Origin: Micrococcales bacterium 31B
Lineage (GTDB): Bacteria; Actinomycetota; Actinomycetes; Actinomycetales; Dermabacteraceae
DNA length: 64,000 nucleotides
NCBI GenBank assembly: GCA_022803075.1
Contig: JAFFTF010000004.1
Coordinates: 100,852-164,851, forward strand
Direction: 5' to 3'
Of the stretch, positions 43,251 to 51,407 are shown one piece after another. Numbering within the stretch: position 1 is the stretch's first letter; each line of letters opens with the position of its first letter. The notes beneath the pieces are model-generated. The model did not search any database. It had not been told where the DNA came from and saw only the letters and a list, made by a program, of their open reading frames with translations. A program made the position numbers and the translations under genes.

Positions 43251-44765
43251 GTGAGTGTGAACGTCGACGAGTGCCAGCGAGACAGCGGCCACAGCGAGCC
43301 CGAGGCTCGCCAGCATCCTGTAACCGAAGGCGCGAGCAGCCCAGCCTTCACGTTCTCCGACCTCTTCGCGGGCATCGGCGGGTTCCACGCGGCCCTCGCG
43401 AGCCTCGGCGGGCGCTGCGTCTACGTCAGCGAGATCGACCCGCACGCGCGCTCCACCTACGCCCTGAACTGGGGCCACGACGTCACCCCGGCCCCGGGCA
43501 GGCCGCTGCTCAGCGGCGACATCAACGACGACGCCCCGCAAGACGGCCTTCCCGAGAACAGCCCGGACGCCACGCGGGTACCGACCCACGACATCCTCGC
43601 TGGCGGGTTCCCCTGTCAGGCCTTCAGCAAATCGGGTGCCCAACTCGGCGTGCTCGATCAGACCCGCGGCACCCTGTTCTTCAACATCCTGCGCGTGCTG
43701 CAGCACCGCCGCCCGAAGCTCGTGTTTCTCGAAAACGTCCGCAACCTCGCCGGCCCGCGCCACCGCGACACGTGGAACACCATCATCGCCTCGCTCGAAG
43801 CGCTCGGCTACGAGGTCAGCCACACGCCCATGATCGTCTCGCCCCATCAGATACCGCCCGAGCGCGGCGGGGCACCGCAGGTGCGCGACCGCGTGTTCAT
43901 TCTCGGTATATATAAGGGAGACCGGGCCACCGGGGCGTCCGAGACCGAACCCACCCTGCCGCGCGGCCCGTACGAGGGTTTCGACCCGCAGAGCTGGGAT
44001 CTCGCGGCCACGCCGCTGCCCTACCTGGGCGGCCGCCCCGTGCTGCAGCCCGATGCGGAGATCGAGAACCTCGCCACGTACCGGCTGAGCGCCGACGAAA
44101 CCCGGTGGATCACCGTATGGGACGACCTCGTGCAACGCATGCGCGCCCGCGGCGAACAGCTGCCCGGGTTTCCAATCTGGGCCGATTATTTCGTGCCCGA
44201 ATCGAGCCTGGACGCCGCGTGGCTCGGTTCCCTGCCCGCGTGGAAGCGCGCCTTCGTGCTGAAAAACTCGCGCTACTACGAGGCGCATCGGGGCACCATC
44301 GACGCGTGGCTGCGTGCCGCGCGGCGGGAGGGCCTCGACGAGTTTCCCCTCTCGCGCCGCAAGCTCGAGTGGCAGGCGCAAGACGCGGAGTCGCTGTGGG
44401 ATTGCCTCATGCACCTGCGGCCGTCGGGGATCCGCGCGAAGAAGGCCACGTACGTTCCCGCGCTCGTGGCGATCACCCAGACCTCGATCTATGGCCCGCG
44501 CCGCCGCCGCCTCACCCCGCGCGAAACGGCGAGGTTGCAGGGTTTCGGTGACGATTTCACGTTCGGCGAGCAGGCGCTCGGCCACACCTACAAGCAGCTT
44601 GGTAACGCCGTCAACGTCGGCGCGATCAGGTACGCGCTCGTGGCGTTCGTGAATCGATACGCCGACGACCTGGCGGAATCGTTGCCCGAGCTGGTGGCGC
44701 GCTGCGCCGCCGAAGGCGCAGAGCCCACTGTCCAGCTGGCCGCCCAGCCCGCCGCTCGCGCGTGA
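43251..44765 (+). CDS. DNA (cytosine-5-)-methyltransferase, orphan
   Basis: A 504-residue C5 methyltransferase with motif I FSDLFAGIGGFHAAL, motif IV GGFPCQAFSKSG (catalytic Cys), motif VI FLENVRNL, motif VIII QVRDRVFILG and motif X QLGNAVNV. The roughly 180-residue target-recognition region between VIII and IX is long. The start is GTG 43251; TAAGCT at 43239-43244 suggests a leaderless message. No restriction endonuclease or Vsr gene is adjacent, so it is solitary here. The recognition sequence cannot be predicted. Confidence 0.92.
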   Translation: MSVNVDECQRDSGHSEPEARQHPVTEGASSPAFTFSDLFAGIGGFHAALASLGGRCVYVSEIDPHARSTYALNWGHDVTPAPGRPLLSGDINDDAPQDGLPENSPDATRVPTHDILAGGFPCQAFSKSGAQLGVLDQTRGTLFFNILRVLQHRRPKLVFLENVRNLAGPRHRDTWNTIIASLEALGYEVSHTPMIVSPHQIPPERGGAPQVRDRVFILGIYKGDRATGASETEPTLPRGPYEGFDPQSWDLAATPLPYLGGRPVLQPDAEIENLATYRLSADETRWITVWDDLVQRMRARGEQLPGFPIWADYFVPESSLDAAWLGSLPAWKRAFVLKNSRYYEAHRGTIDAWLRAARREGLDEFPLSRRKLEWQAQDAESLWDCLMHLRPSGIRAKKATYVPALVAITQTSIYGPRRRRLTPRETARLQGFGDDFTFGEQALGHTYKQLGNAVNVGAIRYALVAFVNRYADDLAESLPELVARCAAEGAEPTVQLAAQPAARA

Positions 44766-44900
44766 CCGGTGTGACGCACGGTACCGCTGCCAGAATCGCC
44801 GCTGCGACCGAGCGCTCAGCACCTCCCGTAAAATCAGTGCAACGCGACGTGCATACCGGGCCCGAGCGCGACTTCGAACCGACTCAGAAAAGATCCACCG

Positions 44901-46124
44901 ATGACCACTCGACCCGCTCTTGAACAGCCCTCGCGGCTTGCAAGCGTGCGCTATGACCTGCGCGGACGCATCCTGCAAAGCGTGGAGCGGTTGGAGGCGG
45001 CGGGCGAACCCGTCATCAAGCTGAACATCGGCAACCCCGCGCCCTTTGATTTTCCCGTGCCCGACTGGCTGGTCGAGGCCGCCGAACGCGCCGCGAAAGA
45101 CAGCGGCGGCTACAGCGAATCGCAGGGTCTTTTGGACGCCCGGTGGGCGGTTTCGCGCCGTTACCACGAGATCGGCGTCGACATTAAGCCCGCCGACATC
45201 TTCTTGGGCAACGGCGTTTCTGAACTCATCATGATGAGCGTGCAGGCGATGATCGGCCTCGGCGACGAGGTGCTGCTGCCCGCCCCGGATTACCCCCTGT
45301 GGACGGCCGCGGTGCGCCTCTCAGGCGGGGTCCCCGTGCACTACGTGTGCCGCGACGACAACGAGTTCATCCCCACGGTCGACGACATCGAGGCCGCCAT
45401 CACGCCGCGCACTAAGGCGCTCGTGCTGATCAACCCGAATAACCCCACGGGTGCGCTTTACGATGCGGCGACGCTGAAGTCGCTGCTCGAGCTCGCCGAC
45501 CGGCATCACCTCGTGGTGTTGGCCGACGAGATCTACGACGAGATTCTGTTTGACGACGCGGAGTTCACGTCGGTCTCGCAGCTCGGCGAGGGCCTGCGTT
45601 ACATCTGTTACGGCGGCCTGTCGAAGGTGTGGCGCGCGGCGGGGTATCGCGCGGGGTGGATGGTGCTCTCCGACGCGCTCGCGGCTGAGACCGCCTTCAT
45701 GGAGGGCCTGCACCTGCTCGCGAACCTGCGCCTGTGCCCCAACGTCATTGCGCAGCGCGCCATCGAGGCGGCCGTGAATCAGGGTCGCGGAGGCGCCGAC
45801 GACCTCGTACAGCCGGGCGGTCGCCTGCGCGTGCAACGCGACGTGCTGGTCGAGGCACTCAACCAGATCGACGGTGTCGAGTGCGTGCTGCCCAAGGGCG
45901 CGCTCTACGCGTTCCCCTCGGTTGACCTCGACAAGTTCACGTTCTCGGGCGATGAAGATCTCTCGGTGTCGCTGCTCGAAGAGGAACACCTGCTCGTCAC
46001 GCACGGCACGGGGTTCAACCTCTCGCACTCGCCGCACCTGCGGTTCGTGTTTCTCGCGCAGCAAGAGATTCTCGAAGAATCCGTGTCGCGACTCGCGCGG
46101 CACCTCGAACGCCATCGGCTCTGA
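44901..46124 (+). CDS. PLP-dependent class I aminotransferase (AlaA-like)
   Basis: A 407-residue fold-type I aminotransferase. LNIGNPAPFDF lies near the start and NPNNPTG near residue 180. DEIYDE follows, and the PLP lysine is in YGGLSKVWRAAGYRAGW. It resembles AlaA-type alanine/glutamate-pyruvate aminotransferases, which interconvert pyruvate and alanine. It is a single-gene unit ended by a strong terminator. The 135-bp gap before it shows no other gene. Confidence 0.9.
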   Translation: MTTRPALEQPSRLASVRYDLRGRILQSVERLEAAGEPVIKLNIGNPAPFDFPVPDWLVEAAERAAKDSGGYSESQGLLDARWAVSRRYHEIGVDIKPADIFLGNGVSELIMMSVQAMIGLGDEVLLPAPDYPLWTAAVRLSGGVPVHYVCRDDNEFIPTVDDIEAAITPRTKALVLINPNNPTGALYDAATLKSLLELADRHHLVVLADEIYDEILFDDAEFTSVSQLGEGLRYICYGGLSKVWRAAGYRAGWMVLSDALAAETAFMEGLHLLANLRLCPNVIAQRAIEAAVNQGRGGADDLVQPGGRLRVQRDVLVEALNQIDGVECVLPKGALYAFPSVDLDKFTFSGDEDLSVSLLEEEHLLVTHGTGFNLSHSPHLRFVFLAQQEILEESVSRLARHLERHRL

Positions 46125-46144
46125 TGCGCGGGCGCGCACAGTAA

Positions 46145-46179
46145 AACACCGCGGCGGGCGTTATGCCTGCCGCGGTGTT
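46145..46179 (+). terminator. Terminator of the aminotransferase gene
   Basis: AACACCGCGGC pairs with GCCGCGGTGTT (11 bp), with an inner GGC/GCC pair, immediately after the coding region. Confidence 0.8.
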
Positions 46180-46194
46180 GCGTGGAGGGTGTGG

Positions 46195-46252
46195 TGCCAG
46201 CGGGCCACCGGTGCGTCCGGTATGGGCCGGACGCCGCGGTGGGCTGCTGGCA
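46195..46252. repeat. Dispersed palindromic repeat, copy C
   Basis: An imperfect inverted repeat with about 26-bp arms (TGCCAGCGGGCCACCGGTGC ... and ... GGTGGGCTGCTGGCA) around TATGGG. Its left arm repeats the element at 37772 and shares the GCGTCCGGTATG word with 5494-5507. It lies between the aminotransferase terminator and the convergent AbiEi-like gene stop. Confidence 0.55.
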
Positions 46253-46258
46253 GGTTTG

Positions 46259-47362
46259 CTACCGCTTGCGGCCGAAGCCGAAGAAGTTGCGCAGTTTTGT
46301 GACGGCGCCCTGATCGGGATCGTCGGTGTCAGAGCCTGTGCCAACACCGGAGTCGACCTCCCCAGCCGACCGTGAGGGGACGCCATACGACTCTGTGAAA
46401 GTGTCCGCGTAGGATACGTCCGCAGGGTCTTCTGCGACGTCGTTTGAGGCAAACGACGTGGTGTCGAGGCTTTCACCCGTGGAGTTAACCAGCGACTCAG
46501 TCTGCGGTGACACGTTGGCTACCATGGCCGCCGCGGACTCTTGCGAGTCTTGCGGCACGGGGGTAGCGCCGACCAGGGCCGGAGCGGGCGACGCGACTGG
46601 TGCGTTGCGAACCTCCGTCTTGGGCGAGCCGTACGTGACGCGCTGAATGTCCGCGTCGAATTCCTTGCTGGGCGATGCAGCCTCTGTGGCGGCGAGATGC
46701 CCCGCGAGGAAGTCATTGCGAGCAGCCTCGCCGTCGAATTCGCGGGCCGACTGCAAGAATTCGGTGCCATTGCTGAAGCCGTAATACTTGCAATACGTCT
46801 CGGCGATCGACTTGAGTTTGGTCGCGTTGATGCGTGGATGCGACTGCGCTGAGCGCATGACGTCGAGCATGATGGCTCGATCGACATGGCCCGTAGCGTG
46901 GTCGCGGACAGTGACGAGGGGTTTGGTGACGGGAATGCCGCCGACAAACATCCAGTCACGCATGGTGTACTTGCGGAGCCGGTAGGTAACGTCACGTTGG
47001 CGACTCTGCTTGCGTGCGCCAAACGCAAGTTCGAGGTCGTTCGCCGTGGCATTGCCTAGCCCATGCAGGAACGCAGCGGACCGACCGCAGAAGATGCCAG
47101 GATCTTCTAGCTTAAGCCGATCCGCCACCGGCAGAGTGGGGTCCATCGCCAACCAGGCCGCACGAAAGTTCGTGTAGCGGTCAGGACGGGCACTCTCCAT
47201 CAAGTAGATGCCGTGACGTACACGGGTCGTTCGACCGAGATTCGCCAACCGTGCTAATTGCTGGGGAGTCACGCCGATTGCTTTCGCCTGACTCGTAGTG
47301 AACATCCCCCACTGCGTGGATGAAATCTCGGCGAGTTGGTCAATAAGGTTCGCGAGCTTCAT
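46259..47362 (-). CDS. AbiEi-type antitoxin-domain protein with long acidic tail
   Basis: A 367-residue protein. The N-terminal winged-helix domain of the type IV AbiEi antitoxin (residues 12-60, WGMFTTSQAKAIGVTPQQLA) precedes an AbiEi C-terminal-like domain to about residue 210. Then come about 145 residues of Ser/Asp/Glu/Pro-rich, probably disordered tail ending in basic KLRNFFGFGRKR. AbiEi normally represses the operon it shares with the AbiEii nucleotidyltransferase toxin, but no toxin gene is next to it. It is transcribed alone, with an inverted repeat at its start. A diverged regulator is possible. Confidence 0.78.
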   Translation of the reverse strand: MKLANLIDQLAEISSTQWGMFTTSQAKAIGVTPQQLARLANLGRTTRVRHGIYLMESARPDRYTNFRAAWLAMDPTLPVADRLKLEDPGIFCGRSAAFLHGLGNATANDLELAFGARKQSRQRDVTYRLRKYTMRDWMFVGGIPVTKPLVTVRDHATGHVDRAIMLDVMRSAQSHPRINATKLKSIAETYCKYYGFSNGTEFLQSAREFDGEAARNDFLAGHLAATEAASPSKEFDADIQRVTYGSPKTEVRNAPVASPAPALVGATPVPQDSQESAAAMVANVSPQTESLVNSTGESLDTTSFASNDVAEDPADVSYADTFTESYGVPSRSAGEVDSGVGTGSDTDDPDQGAVTKLRNFFGFGRKR

Positions 47363-47384
47363 AACTTGGAAAGTATCACAAGTT
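47363..47384. promoter_or_regulatory. Inverted repeat AACTTG-N10-CAAGTT at the AbiEi promoter
   Basis: Perfect 6-bp arms abut the start codon, and a related half-site (ACTTGT) follows near 47402. AbiEi proteins are known to bind inverted repeats in their own promoter, so autoregulation is plausible. Confidence 0.5.
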
Positions 47385-48115
47385 CGGGGGTGTTTTGAAT
47401 ACTTGTACCATTTTTCTCCGCCTTGGCCCCGATTGCCCCTTTGATGCAGTCTGATGGGCTTGGTAATAGGTGCACCATCGGGTCAGGTTGCTAGTTAAAG
47501 TTTTGGGTTACCCGCCCCGAAAATTGCATTGTGAAACTGATTTTCCCCTACTGGCCTGCGGTTTCGCTGCGAGGCCCGGACGAGAACTGTGTAATTTTGA
47601 GTCGAATCTAGCCCCTTGGCAGCCAGTTAGCAACACTGTGTGCGCTACGGGGGTTGGGGACGACTGCTGCAAGAATATCATGTGCTATTACGCAACCCGT
47701 CTGGCACGGAGGGATACGCACAACATTTTGGTCACGTCGGAATGGTCACCCTATCGCACTCGCGACGAGCGGCGTGAGCGGCGGTGCATGGTGGCTCGCT
47801 TGGGCACCTCTGGCAGCATCCTCCTGCGAAAGTGGTACGAACCATAAGTTTGGGGAAATTGATATTTCAACAGGCAATTTTGAAAGGTGATACCCAGGGA
47901 TCCGTGACGGCCCGGCCGCGGCCTATGGCGCCGGGTTCGCTGAAGGCCTTGCAAAAGCCCTTGTCAGGCCTTGAAAAGTAAACTCCATAGCCATCCCCGC
48001 GACGCGAGCCGACCTGAGAGTCACCGGGGATCCCACGCAGTGGAAGATTGGTACGGCGTGCCGGTGCCGCCGCAAGGGTCGGCCATGGAGCGGTCTTCCA
48101 CACGCTTTCAGCTGC
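47385..48115. other. Gene-poor stretch, lower GC
   Basis: About 730 bp with no convincing gene. The longest frame (47470-47847, 125 codons) has no ribosome site, no recognisable domain and a composition unlike its neighbours. There are no tRNA-like or tandem-repeat structures. The first half is less GC-rich than the rest of the window, which could mark an old insertion scar. In related genomes a cell-division gene (crgA) is usual near here, but none is seen. Confidence 0.5.
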
Positions 48116-48250
48116 TTTTCCACAGGTTGCCCACACCTGTTAATTACACCGGTGTAATCATCCACATGGTTTTCCACAGCAGTGGAAAGTCTCCATGCGC
48201 ACTGGTTGACCTGCGGTTATCAGCTCGAACAGGTGTTCTGATGTGGATTA
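48116..48250. other. Cluster of DnaA-box-like 9-mers around a 16-bp palindrome
   Basis: Five 9-mers lie within one base of TTATCCACA/TTGTCCACA: 48116-48124, 48127-48135, 48158-48166 and 48170-48178 on the plus strand, and 48242-48250 on the minus strand. The last overlaps the rhomboid stop. The perfect palindrome ATTACACCGGTGTAAT is at 48143-48158. This could be a DnaA-binding or regulatory region; the function is inferred. Confidence 0.45.
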
Positions 48251-49180
48251 CCCGGCAAGGCCTGTGAGCTGGAGACTCACAACCTGACCCTGGACGGCCA
48301 GCAGAGTTACCGCCAGAACGGCCAGCATGAGGGCAAACACTCCACAGTGCACCCATTGGACGCGGTTCAAGCTCGCCTGGGCTTGCGCAGGCGAGCCCGC
48401 CAGTCGACGCGGCATCGTGGCCAGCATGGCCAGGGACAGCAAACCGCCGGTCAGCAGCCCGCCCACGTGCGCCTGCCACGAGATTCCCCCCACGAAGAAC
48501 CCGAAGGCCAGGTTGATAGCGATCATGACCAGCACCTGCTGCGACTGCGAACCAAACTTGCGCTCGACCACGAAGAACGCTGCGAACAAGCCGAAGATGG
48601 CGCCCGAAGCTCCCAGGGTTCCCTGCAGTTGCTCGTGCAGCAGGGGAGACAGGGCGATTACGAAGGTGGATCCACCCAGGGCGCTCACCAGGTAGAGGCC
48701 CGCAAACCGGGTTCTGCCGAGCCAACGTTCCAGCGATGGACCGAGGGCATATAGGGCCCACATGTTCAGTAACAGGTGCAGAGGGTTTCCGGGAGCGTGC
48801 AAGAAGGCGCTGGTCAGGAGCGTCCAAGGCTCAGAATACGCAAAGTATGGTGCCAGCAACCACGAGTACGTGAAGTCATCGCCGAGCACCCACTGGCCGA
48901 GATACACCACGACGTTCAGGGCGATCAGCGAGTAGGTCACGAGCGGCTTTCCCTGGCGCGCCACGCCACCGAATCGAGTGCGGGCCTGGGGCAGGCTCTT
49001 CGAAGCCTGGCGATGGCAGTCGACGCACTGTATGCCCGTCGGCGCGTTGACCTGACACTGACCGCAGGCGGGCCGATTGCAGCGTTGGCAGCGCACGAAC
49101 GACGCCGTGTCGGGGTGGCGTGGGCACACGGGAACACTCGACGACGAGTCGGCCGGGAGGCCATAGGAGGGAGTAGACAT
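48248..49180 (-). CDS. Rhomboid family intramembrane serine protease
   Basis: A 310-residue rhomboid protease. A Cys/His-rich N-terminal segment (residues 19-58, several CxxC pairs, B-box-like zinc finger) precedes seven or so helices. The catalytic Ser is in GASGAIFG and the His in SWQAHVGGLLTG. It cleaves membrane substrates within the bilayer. It lies next to the cyclophilin gene, a conserved pairing near the actinobacterial replication origin. The upstream ribosome site is weak. Confidence 0.94.
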   Translation of the reverse strand: MSTPSYGLPADSSSSVPVCPRHPDTASFVRCQRCNRPACGQCQVNAPTGIQCVDCHRQASKSLPQARTRFGGVARQGKPLVTYSLIALNVVVYLGQWVLGDDFTYSWLLAPYFAYSEPWTLLTSAFLHAPGNPLHLLLNMWALYALGPSLERWLGRTRFAGLYLVSALGGSTFVIALSPLLHEQLQGTLGASGAIFGLFAAFFVVERKFGSQSQQVLVMIAINLAFGFFVGGISWQAHVGGLLTGGLLSLAMLATMPRRLAGSPAQAQASLNRVQWVHCGVFALMLAVLAVTLLAVQGQVVSLQLTGLAG

Positions 49181-49218
49181 AAACTCTTAACGAATCACTC
49201 AGCTGGTGTGTTGCACGA

Positions 49219-49257
49219 AGCCCCCGCTCGCGTGCTGTGATGCTGCGAACGGGGGCT
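49219..49257 (-). terminator. Terminator of the cyclophilin gene
   Basis: AGCCCCCG pairs with CGGGGGCT with an inner TCGC/GCGA stem. It lies 35 bp downstream of the cyclophilin stop on its strand and ahead of the rhomboid gene. Confidence 0.65.
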
Positions 49258-49291
49258 GGGGCGGAAACGCGCCCACGGCGCGTCCGGAAAA

Positions 49292-49834
49292 TTACTTCTC
49301 GACCGTAACCGATTCGATCACGACGGGCTCGAGGGGAGCGTCGCGACGGTCAGTGGGCACGTTGGCGATGGTATCGACCACGGCGCGCGACTCATCGTCG
49401 GCGACCTCACCGAAGATCGTGTGCTTGCCGGTCAGGTAGCCGGGCTCCGACACGGTGATGAAGAACTGCGACCCATTGGTGCCGCCGGGCTGGCCGGTGA
49501 TCGGGTTCATGCGCTTGCCGGCGTTGGCCATCGCGAGCTGGTACTTCTTGGTGAACGCGAGCTCGGGGTGGATCTCGTCGTCAAAGGTGTAGCCCGGGCC
49601 ACCGGTGCCCGTGCCGAGCGGGCAGCCGCCCTGAATCATGAAGCCGTCGATGACGCGGTGGAAACCCACGCCATCGTAGAAGGGCTTACCCGAGACGGTG
49701 TCACCCGAGGCGGGGTCGGCGTATTCCTTCTCGCCCGTGGCCAAACCTACGAAGTTTGCCACGGTCTTGGGGGCGTGGTTGTCGAACAGTTCTAGGCGGA
49801 TGTCGCCATGATTAGTATGCAAAGTTGCGAACAT
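49292..49834 (-). CDS. ppiA: Cyclophilin-type peptidyl-prolyl cis-trans isomerase
   Basis: A 180-residue cytoplasmic cyclophilin with the active-site segments FHRVIDGFMIQGG and NGSQFFITV; it speeds proline isomerisation in protein folding. The start is ATG 49834 and a much longer ORF upstream is ruled out. GAGAAT ends 6 bp before the ATG and no Shine-Dalgarno is present, so the message may be leaderless. The upstream 175 bp is a divergent promoter shared with the next plus-strand gene. Confidence 0.95.
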   Translation of the reverse strand: MFATLHTNHGDIRLELFDNHAPKTVANFVGLATGEKEYADPASGDTVSGKPFYDGVGFHRVIDGFMIQGGCPLGTGTGGPGYTFDDEIHPELAFTKKYQLAMANAGKRMNPITGQPGGTNGSQFFITVSEPGYLTGKHTIFGEVADDESRAVVDTIANVPTDRRDAPLEPVVIESVTVEK

Positions 49835-50009
49835 AGTTCGATTCTCGCACGTTACACAGGGGTAGTGGGCGAGCCGCAGCCGATGTGACACGCACGCGCG
49901 CGCATGTGAGGCCAGCAAACGTACTACTCTCAGGAGAGATCGCATTCGTGCAGTCGACGTCAGACGCTCGCCAGCGCCCGCACGCCAGAACGTAACACCA
50001 GGAGGAACA

Positions 50010-50729
50010 GTGGGAAAAGTCGCCACACTCAAGAAGACCGCTAGTGCGCAAATCGTCGATGGCGCGGAGGCGGCGCTGCACGCCGTGGCCCCCGTGCTCG
50101 AGGCACGCTATAAAGAAGTCGCCGAGCGCGCCGGTCGCGCATACGAATGGGCGAGCCCGCAGGTGCGCCAGGCCGTTGATAAGGCACTGGCCGCGGCACA
50201 AGAATACGGTGGCAGCGCCGGCACGCTTGGACGCGAGGGGGCTCAGCGAGTGGTCGGCCTCAGTGAATCGGTGGGAACGAATCTGTCGGACGCCCGCGAT
50301 CGACTCAAGGACGATTACCTCCCGCGACTTCAGCATTCGGCGGCGGCAGCAGCGCAGGCGGCGGGCGCGGCTGCCAATGCAGCGGGTCTCGCAGCGAGCG
50401 CGGCCGGTCACGAGCTCCGCGCAGGTGTGAGCAATGTTGCGGCGAGCGTGGCGCCCCAACCCGCACCGAAGAAGAAGTGTAAAACCCTCAAGCTGGTGCT
50501 GGTGCTGGGCGGCGTCGCTGCGGCGGGTGCCGCCGCGTACGTGGTGTGGCGCGAAACGCGCCCGCAGGAAGACCCCTGGGCGCCACCCGCAGATTTCTCG
50601 CGCCCGCGCTACCCGGTGGCGTCGAGCGACGAGGCCGATGACGATTCGTTGGCCGAGGCCGTGGGCGGCGCCGAGGCCGGCGACGTCGCGGAGGCACTGC
50701 GGGGCGGCGATTCGGCCCCAAAAGCGTAG
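50010..50729 (+). CDS. Ala-rich single-pass membrane protein, possibly extended by -1 frameshifting
   Basis: The zero-frame product has 239 residues. It starts at GTG 50010 behind AGGAGG, with an Ala-rich, probably helical N-terminal 150 residues. A basic KKKCKTLK stretch and one membrane helix (about 162-178) follow, then WRETRPQEDPWAPP and an acidic end. The reading frame one base back stays open from the end of this gene to TGA 51212-51214. It encodes 163 more residues, first Glu/Ala/Pro-rich, then Lys/His/Gly-rich and basic. A slippery heptamer with a downstream stem sits at the junction, so a 401-residue form is possible. Function is unknown. Confidence 0.72.
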   Translation: MGKVATLKKTASAQIVDGAEAALHAVAPVLEARYKEVAERAGRAYEWASPQVRQAVDKALAAAQEYGGSAGTLGREGAQRVVGLSESVGTNLSDARDRLKDDYLPRLQHSAAAAAQAAGAAANAAGLAASAAGHELRAGVSNVAASVAPQPAPKKKCKTLKLVLVLGGVAAAGAAAYVVWRETRPQEDPWAPPADFSRPRYPVASSDEADDDSLAEAVGGAEAGDVAEALRGGDSAPKA

Positions 50730-50757
50730 AGCCCTCTACCGCTGAGGCGGAGGGGGC
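50717..50757 (+). other. Candidate -1 programmed frameshift signal
   Basis: Heptamer C CCA AAA (50717-50723, zero-frame spacing X XXY YYZ) lies 3 nt before the zero-frame TAG. After a 7-nt spacer there is a stem: GCCCTC/GGGGGC and CCGC/GCGG with a small bulge and loop TGAG (50731-50757). The -1 frame is open for 163 codons. A simple one-base indel is the alternative. Confidence 0.5.
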
Positions 50758-51214
50758 AGGCGGGGGAGGCGCCCCAGCCGAGTCCGAGGCGGAGTCCGAG
50801 GCTCTGGCCGGGGCCGAGGGTGAAACTGACGTCGCCGAGCCCGCCGGTGACGCCGAGCCCGCCGAGACCGCCGAGCCCGCCGAGGGTCTGGCTGCGGAAG
50901 GTTCGAGGTCGTCGCACCGCACGCGCGAGCGGACGTCGCGCCGCGCGCACGCCCGTGCGAATGAGGGTGACGCGGCCGCACTAGGTACTGACGCAGCTGC
51001 CGACGGGAGTGCTAACAGCGCAACCGCCGGCGCGTCCGATATGACCCACGAAGCGGCCCCCTCGCCTAGTCACTCCAAGTCGGTGCTCAATCACGGCAAG
51101 GCCACCCATGGCGGCCACGACAAGAAAAGTGGCAAGAATCACAAGAAGGCCCCTGGGGGCCATGGGACGCCCAAACACGGCCGTAAACCTGGGGGCAAGC
51201 AGGGAGGACGCTGA
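50726..51214 (+). CDS. -1 frame extension of the Ala-rich membrane protein
   Basis: An open frame of about 160 codons without its own start codon near its beginning. It begins [10 protein letters not shown], continues with repeated AEPAE-type units, then an Arg-rich stretch ([15 protein letters not shown]). It ends in a basic Lys/His/Gly tail with KSGKNHKK and [11 protein letters not shown]. Codon use is as GC-biased in third positions as neighbouring genes, so it looks genuinely coding. It can be expressed only by frameshifting from the upstream gene, or it marks a frameshift mutation. Confidence 0.55.
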   Translation, partial: VEPSTAEAEGAGGGGAPAESEAESEALAGAEGETDVAEPAGDAEPAETAEPAEGLAAEGSRSSHRTRERTSRRAHARANEGDAAALGTDAAADGSANSATAGASDMTHEAAPSPSHSKSVLNHGKATHGGHDKKSGKNHKKAPGGHGTPKHGRKPGGKQGGR

Positions 51215-51244
51215 TCTCTCGCCCCCCCCTAAACCCGGTATCTG

Positions 51245-51271
51245 GAGCCCTCCCCTCGGGGAGGGCTCTTT
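51245..51271 (+). terminator. Intrinsic terminator
   Basis: GAGCCCTCCC pairs with GGGAGGGCTC around a small CTCG loop, followed by TTTACG. It comes 30 bp after the frame-extension stop and before the urease operon, supporting a transcript that covers the extension. Confidence 0.8.
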
Positions 51272-51407
51272 ACGCACAGGAAACATTCACCGGATATACC
51301 TACCATTCGATAGGGAACCTCACTGCGGCTCAGGCCGCACAACCGCGACCTGCAGTGCGGTTTCAGCGTGCAAGAATCGTTTTTGGCTCGAGAGAGGAAG
51401 GTCCGCC

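Noticed and set aside
47470..47847. 125-codon frame in the gene-poor stretch
   Set aside because: No ribosome site, no domain, atypical composition; kept only as part of the intergenic description.
51108..51407. Longer N-terminus for urease gamma
   Set aside because: Would run through the preceding terminator and exceed the fixed 100-residue family length; GTG 51408 has a ribosome site.
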